Below, one piece after another: positions 52,039-62,480 of a stretch of DNA of 64,000 nt. The notes under the pieces are model-generated. The model was not told the origin of the DNA. It did no database searches and saw only the letters and a program-made list of their open reading frames with translations. Source of the stretch: Empedobacter stercoris (GTDB taxonomy: Bacteria > Bacteroidota > Bacteroidia > Flavobacteriales > Weeksellaceae). How positions within the stretch are numbered: the stretch's first letter is position 1; every line of letters begins with the position of its first letter. The stretch spans positions 1,240,001 through 1,304,000 of the forward strand of contig NZ_CP104209.1 of assembly GCF_025244765.1 (NCBI RefSeq), read 5' to 3'. Position numbers and translations under genes: made by a program.

Positions 52039-53799
52039 TTAATTTTCTTTTGAAAATTGAACTTCATAAAGATTAGCATAATACCCTTGCTTTGCTAACA
52101 ATTCGCTGTGTGTGCCTTGTTCAACAATCATTCCATTATCCATTACAATAATCTTATCTGCATTCTGAATTGTCGCTAAACGGTGCGCAATAATGATAGA
52201 CGTTCTACCTTGCGTTAATTTATCGGTCGCTTTCTGAATTAACTCTTCTGATTCTGTATCAATCGAAGAAGTTGCTTCATCTAACACCAAAATTTCTGGG
52301 TTATAAATATACGCTCTCAAAAACGAAATCAATTGACGTTGACCAACAGAAAGCGTAGAACCTCGCTCGCTTACCTCACTATAATAACCTTTTGGCAATG
52401 ACATGATGAAATGATCTATCCCGATAATTTTTGCGGCATTCTGTACTTCCTCCAACGAAATATCTTTGTTCCCTAAAACAATATTATCATAAATGGTTGT
52501 ATTAAATAAAAAAACATCTTGCAAAACAACCGCTACATGATGACGAAGATTCTGTAAATCCATTTCATAAATATCAACATCATCTATTTTTATTGTGCCT
52601 GAATCAATATCATAAAAACGACTTAACAAGTTAATAATCGTTGATTTTCCTGCTCCAGTTGCACCTACAATTGCAACTTTTTCTCCTGGATTTGTAGAAA
52701 AAGAAATTCCTTTCAACACCAAATTATTCGGAACGTAAGAAAATTTAACATTCTCGAAATCGATTTTTCCTTTCACATGATCCAATTTAATTTTTCCATT
52801 ATCCGGTAAAGTCTGATCATCATCCAAAATCTTGAACACACGATCTGCTCCTACTAAACCACGTTGAATGGTATTAAAACGCTCTGCAATTGCACGCATA
52901 GGCGCTGTTAATAAGGTTACATATTGTGTAAAGGCAATTAAATCACCAACCGAAACATCTCCATAAACTGCTGTTCTTAATCCTCCAAACCAAATTAAAC
53001 TTCCGGTTGCTAAAGCCGAAATAATATCGACAACAGGAAATAAAAGTGAAAAATAGAAAACTGTTTTTAGATAATTTTTCTTTAAATCATTATTAATTGA
53101 AACAAATTTATTGTATTCTGCTTGTTGACGATTAAATACCTGAATAATATTCATTCCTGTCAAACGCTCTTGTACAAATGTATTCAACTTCGCCACAATC
53201 GTACGTTCTTCTTGGTACACATTTTTCAATGCTTTCTGAAACAAACGTGTAATAATCATCATTAACGGAAGAATAATAATCACCACAGTTGCCAAAACCC
53301 AATTCATCCAATACATTACAAATACAATGAACACGATCTTTAGCACATCTCCCAACATTACCAAAATACCATCATTGAAAACCTCAGCAATTGTTTCAAC
53401 ATCTGAAACTGAACGTGTAACCAAAACACCGTTTGGTGTTTTATCGAAATAACCAAGCTTAAACTTGATCAGATGATTGTACAAACGAACGCGTAACAAA
53501 CGAATAACACGCTGTGCAACAACATTTGCTAAATAAACCATGAAAAATGACAATATCCCTTCGAAAACCAACACTAAAGCGAGTTTTACGATTTGCATTT
53601 TTAGACCTGGTAAATCTTTTGTCTGAATGTAATCATCAATAATATTTCCCGTTAAATACGGACGATAAACAGAAAAACATGCACTAAAAACTGCTACAAA
53701 AACCACGGACCAAAATAAATATTTGCTTTGTGCACCAATTTGTAAAACACGTTTTAATCCATTAAAATCAAACGATGTATTCTCGTTATTTGAACTCAT
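52039..53799 (-). CDS. ABC exporter, ATPase and permease fused (MsbA/MdlB-like)
   Basis: 586 residues from MSSNNENTSFD; an upstream ATG at 53829 lies inside truA and is less likely. Six-helix membrane domain (about 30-320), then the ATPase with Walker A GATGAGKST, signature LSVGQRQ, Walker B ILVLDEATSSID and switch IIAHRLAT. A homodimeric half-transporter; substrate (lipid, drug or peptide) unknown. It overlaps the end of truA by 14 bases, so the two are cotranscribed. Confidence 0.9.
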   Translation of the reverse strand: MSSNNENTSFDFNGLKRVLQIGAQSKYLFWSVVFVAVFSACFSVYRPYLTGNIIDDYIQTKDLPGLKMQIVKLALVLVFEGILSFFMVYLANVVAQRVIRLLRVRLYNHLIKFKLGYFDKTPNGVLVTRSVSDVETIAEVFNDGILVMLGDVLKIVFIVFVMYWMNWVLATVVIIILPLMMIITRLFQKALKNVYQEERTIVAKLNTFVQERLTGMNIIQVFNRQQAEYNKFVSINNDLKKNYLKTVFYFSLLFPVVDIISALATGSLIWFGGLRTAVYGDVSVGDLIAFTQYVTLLTAPMRAIAERFNTIQRGLVGADRVFKILDDDQTLPDNGKIKLDHVKGKIDFENVKFSYVPNNLVLKGISFSTNPGEKVAIVGATGAGKSTIINLLSRFYDIDSGTIKIDDVDIYEMDLQNLRHHVAVVLQDVFLFNTTIYDNIVLGNKDISLEEVQNAAKIIGIDHFIMSLPKGYYSEVSERGSTLSVGQRQLISFLRAYIYNPEILVLDEATSSIDTESEELIQKATDKLTQGRTSIIIAHRLATIQNADKIIVMDNGMIVEQGTHSELLAKQGYYANLYEVQFSKEN

Positions 53800-54541
53800 T
53801 TTTAAATAATTCTTTTGGATATTGAACATCTACCAAATACAATCCTTGCGCAGGAGCCGAGGCACCAGCTGAAGAACGTTGTTTTTGTTCAATAATTTCT
53901 TCAAAATCTTGGATAGAAATTTTTCCTAATCCAACTTCAACCAATGTTCCAACAATTGCACGTACCATGTTTCGCAAAAAACGATCTGCAGTAATCTTAA
54001 AAACCAACTGATTACTTTCATTTGTTCGCCAAAATGCTTCTCTTACATCGCAAATATTGGTTTTTACATCGGTATGTAATTTAGCAAAACTTCCGAAATC
54101 TCCTTGCTTAATTAACAATTTTGCTGCATCGTTCATTTTTTCCACATCCAATTTACGATTAAAAATCCATGCACTTTCAAACGCAAAAGGATCTTTGAAG
54201 GGTGAAATAAAATAATTATACGAACGCGAAGTCGCATCAAATCGAGCATGCGCTTCATCATCCATCAAAAATAAGCGATAAGCGGCTATATCTTTTGGTA
54301 AAAAAGAATTTAATTTTTTGATTAAATCATTATTTAGTAATTCGTCATAATCAAAATGAATGAACATCTTTTTGGCATGAACACCAGAATCTGTACGGCC
54401 TGCACCAACTATCGAAATTTCTTTTCTTAAGATTTTAGACAATCTATCTTCGATTACTTCTTGAACCGAAATTTGATTGGGTTGGATTTGATAACCAAAA
54501 TAATTTTTTCCGTTGTATGCTAATTCTAAAAAATATCGCAA
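53786..54541 (-). CDS. truA: tRNA pseudouridine(38-40) synthase
   Basis: 251 residues from a TTG at 54541 (LRYFLELAYNGKNYFG, read as Met). A longer frame to 54604 would run over its own promoter and the divergent gene. The catalytic aspartate lies in GAGRTDSGVHA. Other marks are DDEAHARFDATSRSYNYFI and RFLRNMVRAIVG. It isomerises uridines 38-40 in the anticodon arm of many tRNAs. First gene of an operon with the ABC exporter. Confidence 0.92.
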   Translation of the reverse strand: MRYFLELAYNGKNYFGYQIQPNQISVQEVIEDRLSKILRKEISIVGAGRTDSGVHAKKMFIHFDYDELLNNDLIKKLNSFLPKDIAAYRLFLMDDEAHARFDATSRSYNYFISPFKDPFAFESAWIFNRKLDVEKMNDAAKLLIKQGDFGSFAKLHTDVKTNICDVREAFWRTNESNQLVFKITADRFLRNMVRAIVGTLVEVGLGKISIQDFEEIIEQKQRSSAGASAPAQGLYLVDVQYPKELFKNEFK

Positions 54542-54547
54542 TTGTTG

Positions 54548-54568
54548 TAAATTTGAACAACAAAAATA
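54548..54568. promoter_or_regulatory. back-to-back divergent promoters of truA and the phosphoesterase gene
   Basis: Plus strand TAAATTTG at 54548-54555; minus strand TATTTTTG at 54561-54568. Both match TAnnTTTG. Their positions fix TTG starts at 54576 (plus) and 54541 (minus). Confidence 0.5.
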
Positions 54569-54575
54569 CAACCTT

Positions 54576-55067
54576 TTGAAGAAAATTCTTTTACTTTCGG
54601 ACACGCATTCTTATATCGACGATAGAATTTTGGAATATGCGCAACAAGCAGACGAAATTTGGCATGCTGGGGATATCGGAGATATTTCTGTTACCGACAA
54701 ATTAGCAAAAATAAAACCGTTGCGTGCTGTTTATGGAAACATTGACGATAATAAAGCGCGTGCAGAATTTCCTCTAAACAATAGATTTACCTTAGAAGGT
54801 GTCGATGTTTGGATCACCCATATTGGTGGTTATCCTGGCAAATATAATCCTGCTATTCGTCAAGAAATTTATACAAATCCTCCAAAATTATTTATTTGTG
54901 GGCATTCTCATATTTTGAAAGTTATGCCTGATAGACAATTGGGGTTAATTCATATGAACCCTGGTGCTGTTGGTAAGCATGGTTTTCAGAAAGTTCGTAC
55001 AATGTTGCGTTTTGAATTGAATGATGGTAAAATTGAAAATTTAGAGGTGATTGAATTTAAAAAATAA
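54576..55067 (+). CDS. YfcE/MJ0936-type metallophosphoesterase
   Basis: 163 residues from a TTG (KKILLLSDTHSYID). Calcineurin-like fold: DTHS, HAGDIGD, YGNIDD, ICGHSHI and MNPGAVG give the two-metal site. Small phosphodiesterases of this family cleave model phosphodiesters; the natural substrate is unknown. The TTG start is preferred because the ATG at 54513 lies before the promoter element. Confidence 0.88.
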   Translation: MKKILLLSDTHSYIDDRILEYAQQADEIWHAGDIGDISVTDKLAKIKPLRAVYGNIDDNKARAEFPLNNRFTLEGVDVWITHIGGYPGKYNPAIRQEIYTNPPKLFICGHSHILKVMPDRQLGLIHMNPGAVGKHGFQKVRTMLRFELNDGKIENLEVIEFKK

Positions 55068-55099
55068 TGACAACGTTAGATTTTTGATTTACGAAATGA

Positions 55100-55127
55100 A
55101 TAAGCGAAATTCGACTTTCGCTTTTCG
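55100..55127 (+). terminator. hairpin behind the phosphoesterase gene
   Basis: Stem AAGCGAAA / TTTCGCTT, then a short T-rich stretch. May serve both convergent genes. Confidence 0.55.
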
Positions 55128-55129
55128 TT

Positions 55130-56164
55130 TTACTTTGTTAATTTGAACGCTTTCAGAATCGAAATAAATTTTGGATTGGTGATATATTTTCTAAATTCAT
55201 GCGAATCTTGACCTGTAAAATCCGTTTCTTCTAAAAACGTATAATTTTTTGAGAGTTCATCAAACAAATCTTTCTTAAATCCAAAATCAGTCGCAATCAA
55301 GTTGCGAGACATGAAACCTGTCTTACCCTTTCCTAACACATAATCTGTATTGTTAATCGTGATATGCATACGTTTCAGTTGAGTAGAAAAAGTTTTGTAT
55401 TGATTTGCATCTGTGGTAAAATCAATCTTCCCAATTGCTGGGGCTAACATGATACTATAAATTTTGTTGTTATTTTCTTTCAACATTTCGGCATTTGTAA
55501 AATCAACATGATGTGCATTTTTAGCACGTTTTATCTCACTTCCTCGCAAAGAAGGATTCACCAAAGCACTTAACACGACTGAAGCTCCACGACTGTGCGA
55601 AATCAAATAAACGTCTTTATTATGAATAACATTCAAGATTCTACGCAACCCAAAAACACCTGCCATTTGACTATTTGTTGTTGCACTAACCCATACTTTT
55701 GCTGCTCCAAAAAGGCTCTCATTCACCAACCCATCCCAATAAAAATTGATTATCTCATCGGTTGATGAATTAAGATTCATATAGGTTTTGGCTTTGTTAT
55801 AATTTTTTAAACTAAATAAATAATCATTGTCAATTCCATGAACAAAAATGATAACACGTTTTTTATTCTTAACTCTTTTTTCAATATTATTAAGACGTAA
55901 TTCTTCGTAAGTCGTTAATTGATTTTGAAAATTATTTTCTGTTGCAATTTTCATTAGCGAATAATCCCTTCTACTTGCATTCATTGGTGGTTTTCCATAG
56001 GACTTCAACCAATTATCTGGATAAAAATTACCATTTTGATCAACAAATGAACTTGTTGTATTGGGTTGAATAAAATTATTCGGATTTTGTGAAGTTGGTA
56101 CATTATGAATTGCAGCACACGATGTTAAAAAACTAATCATCATGATATAAAATACGTTTTTCAT
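55130..56164 (-). CDS. lipoprotein with alpha/beta-hydrolase fold
   Basis: 344 residues. Signal MKNVFYIMMISFLTSC with lipobox LTSC. The hydrolase body shows the oxyanion strand RVIIFVHGIDND and the nucleophile elbow SHSRGAS (Ser in S-H-S-R-G), as in DUF900-like esterases. Membrane-attached hydrolase or lipase of unknown substrate. Single gene. Confidence 0.75.
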   Translation of the reverse strand: MKNVFYIMMISFLTSCAAIHNVPTSQNPNNFIQPNTTSSFVDQNGNFYPDNWLKSYGKPPMNASRRDYSLMKIATENNFQNQLTTYEELRLNNIEKRVKNKKRVIIFVHGIDNDYLFSLKNYNKAKTYMNLNSSTDEIINFYWDGLVNESLFGAAKVWVSATTNSQMAGVFGLRRILNVIHNKDVYLISHSRGASVVLSALVNPSLRGSEIKRAKNAHHVDFTNAEMLKENNNKIYSIMLAPAIGKIDFTTDANQYKTFSTQLKRMHITINNTDYVLGKGKTGFMSRNLIATDFGFKKDLFDELSKNYTFLEETDFTGQDSHEFRKYITNPKFISILKAFKLTK

Positions 56165-56303
56165 TTGATAAAAATTGGTATGCTAAATAACTACATTTTT
56201 CGTTATTTCGCAATAGATTTATTATCATCAACCTGAAGTTTAACAAGGTTTTAAGTAGAATATTCCTTCTTTACAACCATATTTCAAAAATTATGATATA
56301 CAA

Positions 56304-56332
56304 AAAACGCTCAAGTAAATCTTGAGCGTTTG
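56304..56332 (-). terminator. terminator of mnmA
   Basis: Stem AAACGCTCAAG / CTTGAGCGTTT, loop TAAAT. Confidence 0.8.
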
Positions 56333-56354
56333 AAAATATAAAATAATTTAAATT

Positions 56355-57548
56355 CTAATTATTAATCACACCAGAACCTAAAAGTTCATCTTCCTTGTAC
56401 CAAGCACAAAACTGACCTTCTGTAATTGCCGATTGAGGATGCTCAAATTCTACATACATTCCGTTTTCAGCTTTATGTAAAATAGCTTTTTGCAAAGGTT
56501 GACGGTAACGAATACGCGCCATAACTTCCATTGTTTCGTCCGTTTTAAGTGCTAAATCTTCGCGAACCCAATGCACTTCTTCTTCTTTTATAAATAAAGC
56601 TTTTTTCAATAATCCAGGATGATCTGCTCCTTGACCTGTATAAATCACATTGGTCTTAACATCTGTATCGATGATAAACAAAGGTTCTACTTTTCCTCCT
56701 ACACCTAATCCTTTTCGTTGACCACGCGTAAAATAATGTGCACCTTGATGCTTACCTACAATTTCTCCGTCTTCTTGTTTATAAGAAAATCCTTTAGCTT
56801 CGAACTCTAATGCTTCGTATTTCGTTGTAAAAGTTGGGATTTCGCGTTTATATCCGTTCCAATCTTTCGCAATTTCTATAATTACACCTTCTTTTGGTTT
56901 TAATTGTTGTTGCAAAAACTCGGGTAAACTTACTTTTCCAATAAAACATAGTCCTTGCGAATCTTTTTTATTAGCTGTCACCAAATCTTGTTCTTGCGCT
57001 ATTCTTCTTACTTCTGGTTTTTCTATATCTCCAATTGGAAATAATGCTTTGCTTAATTGTTCTTGCGACAATTGACACAAGAAATAAGATTGATCTTTGT
57101 TGTTATCAGTTCCTTTTAATAACTGAAAAATCTCGTTCCCATTTTTATCAATTGTAGATGTTTTTCGTGCATAATGTCCAGTTGCAACATAATCCGCACC
57201 AAGTTCTAAAGCTGTTTTCAAAAACAAATCGAACTTGATTTCTCTGTTACATAATACATCTGGATTTGGTGTTCTTCCTTGCTCGTATTCATTGAACATA
57301 TAATCTACAATACGTTCTTTGTACGAATCAGACATATCAATTACCTGAAAAGGAATATCTAATTTTTTAGCTACCAACAAAGCGTCTGCACTATCTTCTA
57401 TCCATGGGCATTCATCCTCCAACGTTACTGATGCATCGTTCCAATTACGCATAAATAATCCGATCACATCATAGCCTTGCTCTTTTAGCAAATAGGCTGT
57501 AACACTTGAATCTACTCCTCCAGAAAGTCCTACGACAACTCTTTTCAT
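56355..57548 (-). CDS. mnmA: tRNA-specific 2-thiouridylase MnmA
   Basis: 397 residues. PP-loop [11 protein letters not shown] near residue 6, catalytic cysteines in [10 protein letters not shown] and [17 protein letters not shown]. It places sulfur on the wobble uridine of tRNAs for Lys, Glu and Gln in the cytoplasm, using persulfide from a relay protein. Single gene. Confidence 0.95.
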   Translation of the reverse strand: MKRVVVGLSGGVDSSVTAYLLKEQGYDVIGLFMRNWNDASVTLEDECPWIEDSADALLVAKKLDIPFQVIDMSDSYKERIVDYMFNEYEQGRTPNPDVLCNREIKFDLFLKTALELGADYVATGHYARKTSTIDKNGNEIFQLLKGTDNNKDQSYFLCQLSQEQLSKALFPIGDIEKPEVRRIAQEQDLVTANKKDSQGLCFIGKVSLPEFLQQQLKPKEGVIIEIAKDWNGYKREIPTFTTKYEALEFEAKGFSYKQEDGEIVGKHQGAHYFTRGQRKGLGVGGKVEPLFIIDTDVKTNVIYTGQGADHPGLLKKALFIKEEEVHWVREDLALKTDETMEVMARIRYRQPLQKAILHKAENGMYVEFEHPQSAITEGQFCAWYKEDELLGSGVINN

Positions 57549-57612
57549 CTTAAAAAATTTCAGTCTACAAAGTTATAAAATAATATCCGACGAATGAATA
57601 TCCTACATCAAT

Positions 57613-58929
57613 CTATTTTTTAATTGATTTTGGTTGAAAAAATAAGATAAAAATAAGCGTACAAATTCCCGTCAAAAATGGATAATATAAATTAGATAAA
57701 ACATCTATCGAAGAAACTTTTGCAACATTCGAAATAGCGTTCGCCGCAGCAACAGCTGCCAATACTTGTGCACCATAAGGTAAAACTCCTTGTACAAAAC
57801 ACGAAACTGTATCCAAAATACTCGCTACGCGTTTGCCTTCTAACTTATGATGATCAGAAATTTCTTTGGCAATTTTACCACAAATTAAAATTGTGATTGT
57901 ATTATTCGCTAAACAAGCATTTGCTAACGCTGTAAGTGATGCAATACTCATTTCTGCTTGACGTTTTGTTTTGATATTTTTCGTTAAATGATAAATGATA
58001 AAATCTAACCCACCATTCAAACGAATAATTCCAACAATTCCGCCAATCACTAAACAGATGATACATAATTCGAACATACCTTTGAAACCCTCATTAATAG
58101 CAGAAATTAATGTTACAGTTGGAATGCCAGAATAAAATAATCCAATTCCAATGAACGAGATAATTCCTATGATTAAAGCCCAAATAACATTAACTCCAGA
58201 AACTGCCAGAGCGAAAACTAACAAATAAGGTAAAACTAAAATCAAGTCAAAATCTAACTGTTCTCCTTTGAAATTTGAAATATCAAAATGTTGAGAAATT
58301 GAAAAATATATCATTATCGAAACAATAGCTGCAGGAACTACTATTCGAAAATTTGTTTTAAATTTAGATTTCATACTTACTTCTTGCGTACGTGTTGCAG
58401 CAATTGTAGTGTCGGAAATAAACGATAAATTATCACCAAACATTGCACCTCCAACGACAGCTCCTAACAAAATTGGCATAGAGCCTGGAATCATTTTATC
58501 CATTTGAACCGCTATAGGTGCCACTGTTACAATTGTTCCTACTGAGGTTCCTAAAGCAGTCGAAATAAAGCATGATAACATAAAGAATCCAGCTACAATA
58601 AAGGATGAAGGAAGGTAATTCAGAAATAAATTAACTGTCGATTCTACTGCGCCAATTGTTGCTCCTAAACTTCCGAAAGCACCTGCAAGTAGAAAAATTA
58701 ATATCATTAGCATGATCGTTTCTTCACCTGCATTATTACAAAACGCTTTGGCTTTGCTTTTAAAAGGAACTTTAGGAAATTGAACAAACGCAATAACCAA
58801 AGCTAACATAAATACGACCAAAGCTGGAACAGTATAAAAATCGTTCAAATAGGTAGATGCCGAAAAATAGACGAGTATAAAAATGATTAAAGGGAATAAA
58901 GCCCAAAAATTTCCTTTTTTAGTGATCAT
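57613..58929 (-). CDS. NhaC-family Na+/H+ antiporter
   Basis: 438 residues with about twelve helices. NhaC-type sequence: STALGTSVGTIVTVAPIAVQ, GGAMFGDNLSFISDTTIAAT and the late SCFVQGVLPYGAQ. It exchanges Na+ for protons at the inner membrane. Single gene. Confidence 0.88.
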   Translation of the reverse strand: MITKKGNFWALFPLIIFILVYFSASTYLNDFYTVPALVVFMLALVIAFVQFPKVPFKSKAKAFCNNAGEETIMLMILIFLLAGAFGSLGATIGAVESTVNLFLNYLPSSFIVAGFFMLSCFISTALGTSVGTIVTVAPIAVQMDKMIPGSMPILLGAVVGGAMFGDNLSFISDTTIAATRTQEVSMKSKFKTNFRIVVPAAIVSIMIYFSISQHFDISNFKGEQLDFDLILVLPYLLVFALAVSGVNVIWALIIGIISFIGIGLFYSGIPTVTLISAINEGFKGMFELCIICLVIGGIVGIIRLNGGLDFIIYHLTKNIKTKRQAEMSIASLTALANACLANNTITILICGKIAKEISDHHKLEGKRVASILDTVSCFVQGVLPYGAQVLAAVAAANAISNVAKVSSIDVLSNLYYPFLTGICTLIFILFFQPKSIKK

Positions 58930-59092
58930 ATTACTTAAAATTCAGAAAAATATTCTGCAAATATCTTTCTAAATTTAGTATAATTAAAATAAATTATTTA
59001 TTGATTTATACGATTTTAAGTGAATAGAATAAAAAAAGGAACATCTTTCAATAGACATTCCTTGATTTAGAAAAATTTTCTATAAAACTATT

Positions 59093-59959
59093 TTATCGTG
59101 CAATTAATTTATTCGTTTTTGTGATTGCGCGTTCATTCTTTTCATCAATCCAAGCCTGACCTTTCATTTTACGCATTACATTATCGTATGTTCGCATCAA
59201 AAAAATATTATAAATCGCTTCTGATAAATTTTTTGGTTTGTGAGCCAACGAACGCAAACTCATCGAAAATCCTGGTGTCAAATATTTCATGTAATGCCAC
59301 CAACCTTCAGGCATATATAGCATTTCTCCATGTTTAAGATCGGCTACCATTGGATTAATTTTTTTCAACGCTGGCCATTTCTCAAAATCAGGATGATCAA
59401 AATCAATATCTTCTCTACAAATAACCGAATGAGGTATTTTGTACATGTATTTTGTATCTTCTGGCGGTACAATTATACAACGTTTTTCTCCTGCAAAATG
59501 AAAATGCAAAATATTCGCTAAATCGATATCATAATGCATAAACACATTTGAACCTTCTCCTCCAAAAAATAACATTGGCATCGATTTGAATAAATTCAAT
59601 CCCAAATCGGGCATTTTATAATCTTGCTGCAATTGTGGAACTTGACTCATTAGGTTGTATAAAAAAATACGCAAATCGGTAGGTTTACTTTGCAATAAAT
59701 CTACATATTCAGACATTTTCATTTTCGCAACAGGTTCATTTACTTTTTTCGTATAATCAACTGGATCGTTATTATATAAAGGGACAATTTTGTCTCCCGC
59801 AACTTGTTTTATATACTCAAAATTCCATTTTTCATAGGCAGGCCAATCCTCTGTGATCCGCTCTACTACAACTGGTTTTTGAGGTTTTACGTAATATTTC
59901 TGAAAATCTTTCGCAGAAATACTTTCTACTCTTTCAACTTCTCTGAAATTAAAATTCAT
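59093..59959 (-). CDS. cupin-like (JmjC/Cupin_8) Fe(II)/2-oxoglutarate oxygenase-like protein
   Basis: 288 residues. Double-stranded beta-helix with the iron ligands H-x-D in FMHYDIDLAN and the distal His in GWWHYMKYL; FHFAGEKRCIIVPP lies between. The Cupin_8 family includes peptide and ribosomal-protein hydroxylases. The substrate is unknown here. Single gene. Confidence 0.85.
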   Translation of the reverse strand: MNFNFREVERVESISAKDFQKYYVKPQKPVVVERITEDWPAYEKWNFEYIKQVAGDKIVPLYNNDPVDYTKKVNEPVAKMKMSEYVDLLQSKPTDLRIFLYNLMSQVPQLQQDYKMPDLGLNLFKSMPMLFFGGEGSNVFMHYDIDLANILHFHFAGEKRCIIVPPEDTKYMYKIPHSVICREDIDFDHPDFEKWPALKKINPMVADLKHGEMLYMPEGWWHYMKYLTPGFSMSLRSLAHKPKNLSEAIYNIFLMRTYDNVMRKMKGQAWIDEKNERAITKTNKLIAR

Positions 59960-60189
59960 CTTTTATGTAAAATAAAGTGCAAATTTAATTAACTTATTTG
60001 TTAAATCCGGACTAATGCAATTTTCAAACCAATCTTTTTAAATTCAAGAAACAACTCCTTGTATATAACCATTAAAATTAACAGCTGCTTTATTTATTTT
60101 TTATACAAAATCAATATTAGCAATAAAGTAAATAAACAACACATCAATTGTTTCATTATCTTTACATTGACATATTTAAAAGCATCAAC

Positions 60190-62424
60190 TTGAACCCAAA
60201 AAAAATACATTTTTTACTTTTTTTTATAATTCTGAATACATTTTGTTGTGCACAACAAATCTTTCCTTATTTAGAACTAAAAAATGACGACGATTTTGAA
60301 AAAATTGAAGCAATTAAACTCGAAAACAACTACAGTTTTCATCATTTATTAGGAAATCAAAGTAGTATTTATCATTTCCAAAACAAATCTGAAGATGAAA
60401 TTTCGGCCAAATTTATTTATCCTTACCAAGTTTCACAAAATATTTATGAGTTAAAAGCTATAGTCAATGAAAATGTTTTTGAAATTCAATCCAAATCGAT
60501 CGTAGATATTCGAAAAGAATTGAAAAACATTGATGCATCAACTGTTTTTAAAACACAGAAAAACAATCAATTTTTGCAATTAGATTTAGGAAAAATTCCT
60601 GCGAATGCAACAATTAAAATTCAACTAAAAGTTTCGAAAATTGTTGAAGAAAATAATTTAAAATATCAACTTTCTTTTCCAGAATTTATCGTCAAAAGAA
60701 CTGAATCTTTCACACAAATTAATCGTTGGAATAATAAATTAAATGGTTATCCTCAACACATTAACTCAAAAATTAATCTTTCTGGAAATTTTCCCATTTC
60801 AAAAATCACTTCCGATTTAAAATTCCATCTTGATGACAAAGGAAATTATTCAACTGATTTTACTGGAACTAAACTTCCAAACATTCTTTATTCGTATACA
60901 AAAAATGAATTACAAACAGGAATTGAAACCTTTACCAAAAATGGTTGTGATTATATTTTAGGAACGATAGATCCAGGAAAAAACAATTTAAACTTTACTA
61001 CACCACGCGAATTTTTATTTGTCTTAGATGCTTCAGGTTCGATGATGAACCAACCAATTGAAACCATCAAAAAATTTATGAATCAAATTTTACCTAAATT
61101 AAATGAAACAGATAAATTTAATGTACTGATTTATTCGACAAAAAATGATTTAATCTTCAAAAAATCGCAATTAACAACAAAAGAAAATATCAATTTTGCA
61201 TTACAAAAAATTAATTCTTTAAGTGGGAATGGTGAAAAATTATTGGATGAAGCCATCAATCAAATTCAGAAAAATCCTTTTGATAAAAATTATAAACGAA
61301 TTATAGCTATAATTTCGGATGGAAAAATGAATTTGAATGAAACTGTTTATAATTCGCTTCGAAATTATGCAAAAGACACGCAATTTATTACACTTGGAAT
61401 TGGACGAGAATTAGATTATAAAGCGATGAATTTTATTAGTTTGGCGACAGGTACTCTTCCAATTACAGTAAACGAACCGAAAGAATTTAACCAAAAAACT
61501 ACTCAATTTTATCAAGCTATTATCAATTCTTCTATTTATCATATAAAAGTACAATCAGCACAAATCAACCTCAGCGAAACATTTCCTAAAAATTTCAATA
61601 CCTATTTGGCACAAAATACTGTCAATTTTGTTTCACGTGATTGCAATCTTCGATATCCAAAAAAAATGGAATTAATTGGAAATCAATCCAATCAAAATTT
61701 CACTCAAACATTTGAAATTAATCAGCCTAATCAAAGCGAATTTACAGAAGCAATTACCTTTTATTGGGCGAAGCAAAAAATTGATTATCTCTTTAAAGAT
61801 GAGGAACGTTGTGGCGAAATGTGTAAGAAAGATGGACGATATAGAAAAGAAATTGAGAAAATTGGAACTGAATTCAATATTTCGACTCCATATAATTTAT
61901 TGATACAAAAAGATTATCTTGAAAATTTCAACAACGATTATGATACAGATGGCGATGGCGTGATGGATTTGGAAGACGAATGTCCGCTCGTAAAAGGAAA
62001 TCGTTTTGGAAATGGTTGTCCAGAAGAAAATTTGAACGAAGAAAAAATCGGAAATTATGTACAAGATTTTTCAAATTATTTGATGGAAACGGTCGAATTT
62101 GATTTTGATAAAGCTGAAATTAGAACAATTGATTATCCAAAATTGAATCAAGTTGTATCAATAATGAAGCGAAATCCTACGCTATATTTCGTAATAGAAG
62201 GACATACCGATGCTGTGGGAACGGAATCATACAATTTTGATTTATCTCAACGAAGAGCGAATGCAGTATTGAATTATTTGATTGAAAAAGGATTAAATAA
62301 AAATCGATTCACAATTTTTGGTAAAGGTTTTTCTGATTTGAAACACAAAGAATGCAATCCTGCAACGAATTGTATTGATTGGAAAAATTTTGAAAATCGA
62401 CGAGTGAGGTTTAAGATAAAATAG
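60190..62424 (+). CDS. VIT/VWA surface protein with C-terminal OmpA domain
   Basis: 744 residues from a TTG at 60190, chosen because it directly precedes the signal peptide (NPKKIHFLLFFIILNTFCCAQ); a TTG at 60148 would add 14 non-signal residues. Order: VIT-like beta domain (about 40-190), VWA domain with MIDAS FLFVLDASGSMMNQP near 280, thrombospondin type 3-like calcium loop (DTDGDGVMDLEDECP) near 590, and OmpA domain (VEFDFDKAEIRT, EGHTDAVGTESYNFDLSQRRA) that holds peptidoglycan. A secreted or outer-membrane adhesion-type protein. Its terminator is split by the IS at 62447. Confidence 0.85.
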   Translation: MNPKKIHFLLFFIILNTFCCAQQIFPYLELKNDDDFEKIEAIKLENNYSFHHLLGNQSSIYHFQNKSEDEISAKFIYPYQVSQNIYELKAIVNENVFEIQSKSIVDIRKELKNIDASTVFKTQKNNQFLQLDLGKIPANATIKIQLKVSKIVEENNLKYQLSFPEFIVKRTESFTQINRWNNKLNGYPQHINSKINLSGNFPISKITSDLKFHLDDKGNYSTDFTGTKLPNILYSYTKNELQTGIETFTKNGCDYILGTIDPGKNNLNFTTPREFLFVLDASGSMMNQPIETIKKFMNQILPKLNETDKFNVLIYSTKNDLIFKKSQLTTKENINFALQKINSLSGNGEKLLDEAINQIQKNPFDKNYKRIIAIISDGKMNLNETVYNSLRNYAKDTQFITLGIGRELDYKAMNFISLATGTLPITVNEPKEFNQKTTQFYQAIINSSIYHIKVQSAQINLSETFPKNFNTYLAQNTVNFVSRDCNLRYPKKMELIGNQSNQNFTQTFEINQPNQSEFTEAITFYWAKQKIDYLFKDEERCGEMCKKDGRYRKEIEKIGTEFNISTPYNLLIQKDYLENFNNDYDTDGDGVMDLEDECPLVKGNRFGNGCPEENLNEEKIGNYVQDFSNYLMETVEFDFDKAEIRTIDYPKLNQVVSIMKRNPTLYFVIEGHTDAVGTESYNFDLSQRRANAVLNYLIEKGLNKNRFTIFGKGFSDLKHKECNPATNCIDWKNFENRRVRFKIK

Positions 62425-62431
62425 TAAATAA

Positions 62432-62443
62432 AAAAGACCGAGA
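62432..62443. terminator. left half of a bidirectional terminator, split by an IS
   Basis: AAAAGACCGAGA pairs perfectly with TCTCGGTCTTTT at 63894-63905. The loop was three A, now the duplicated target of the IS. Confidence 0.85.
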
Positions 62444-62480
62444 AAATAGACTGCACCCAAAAGTTTGGACAGATTAAAAA

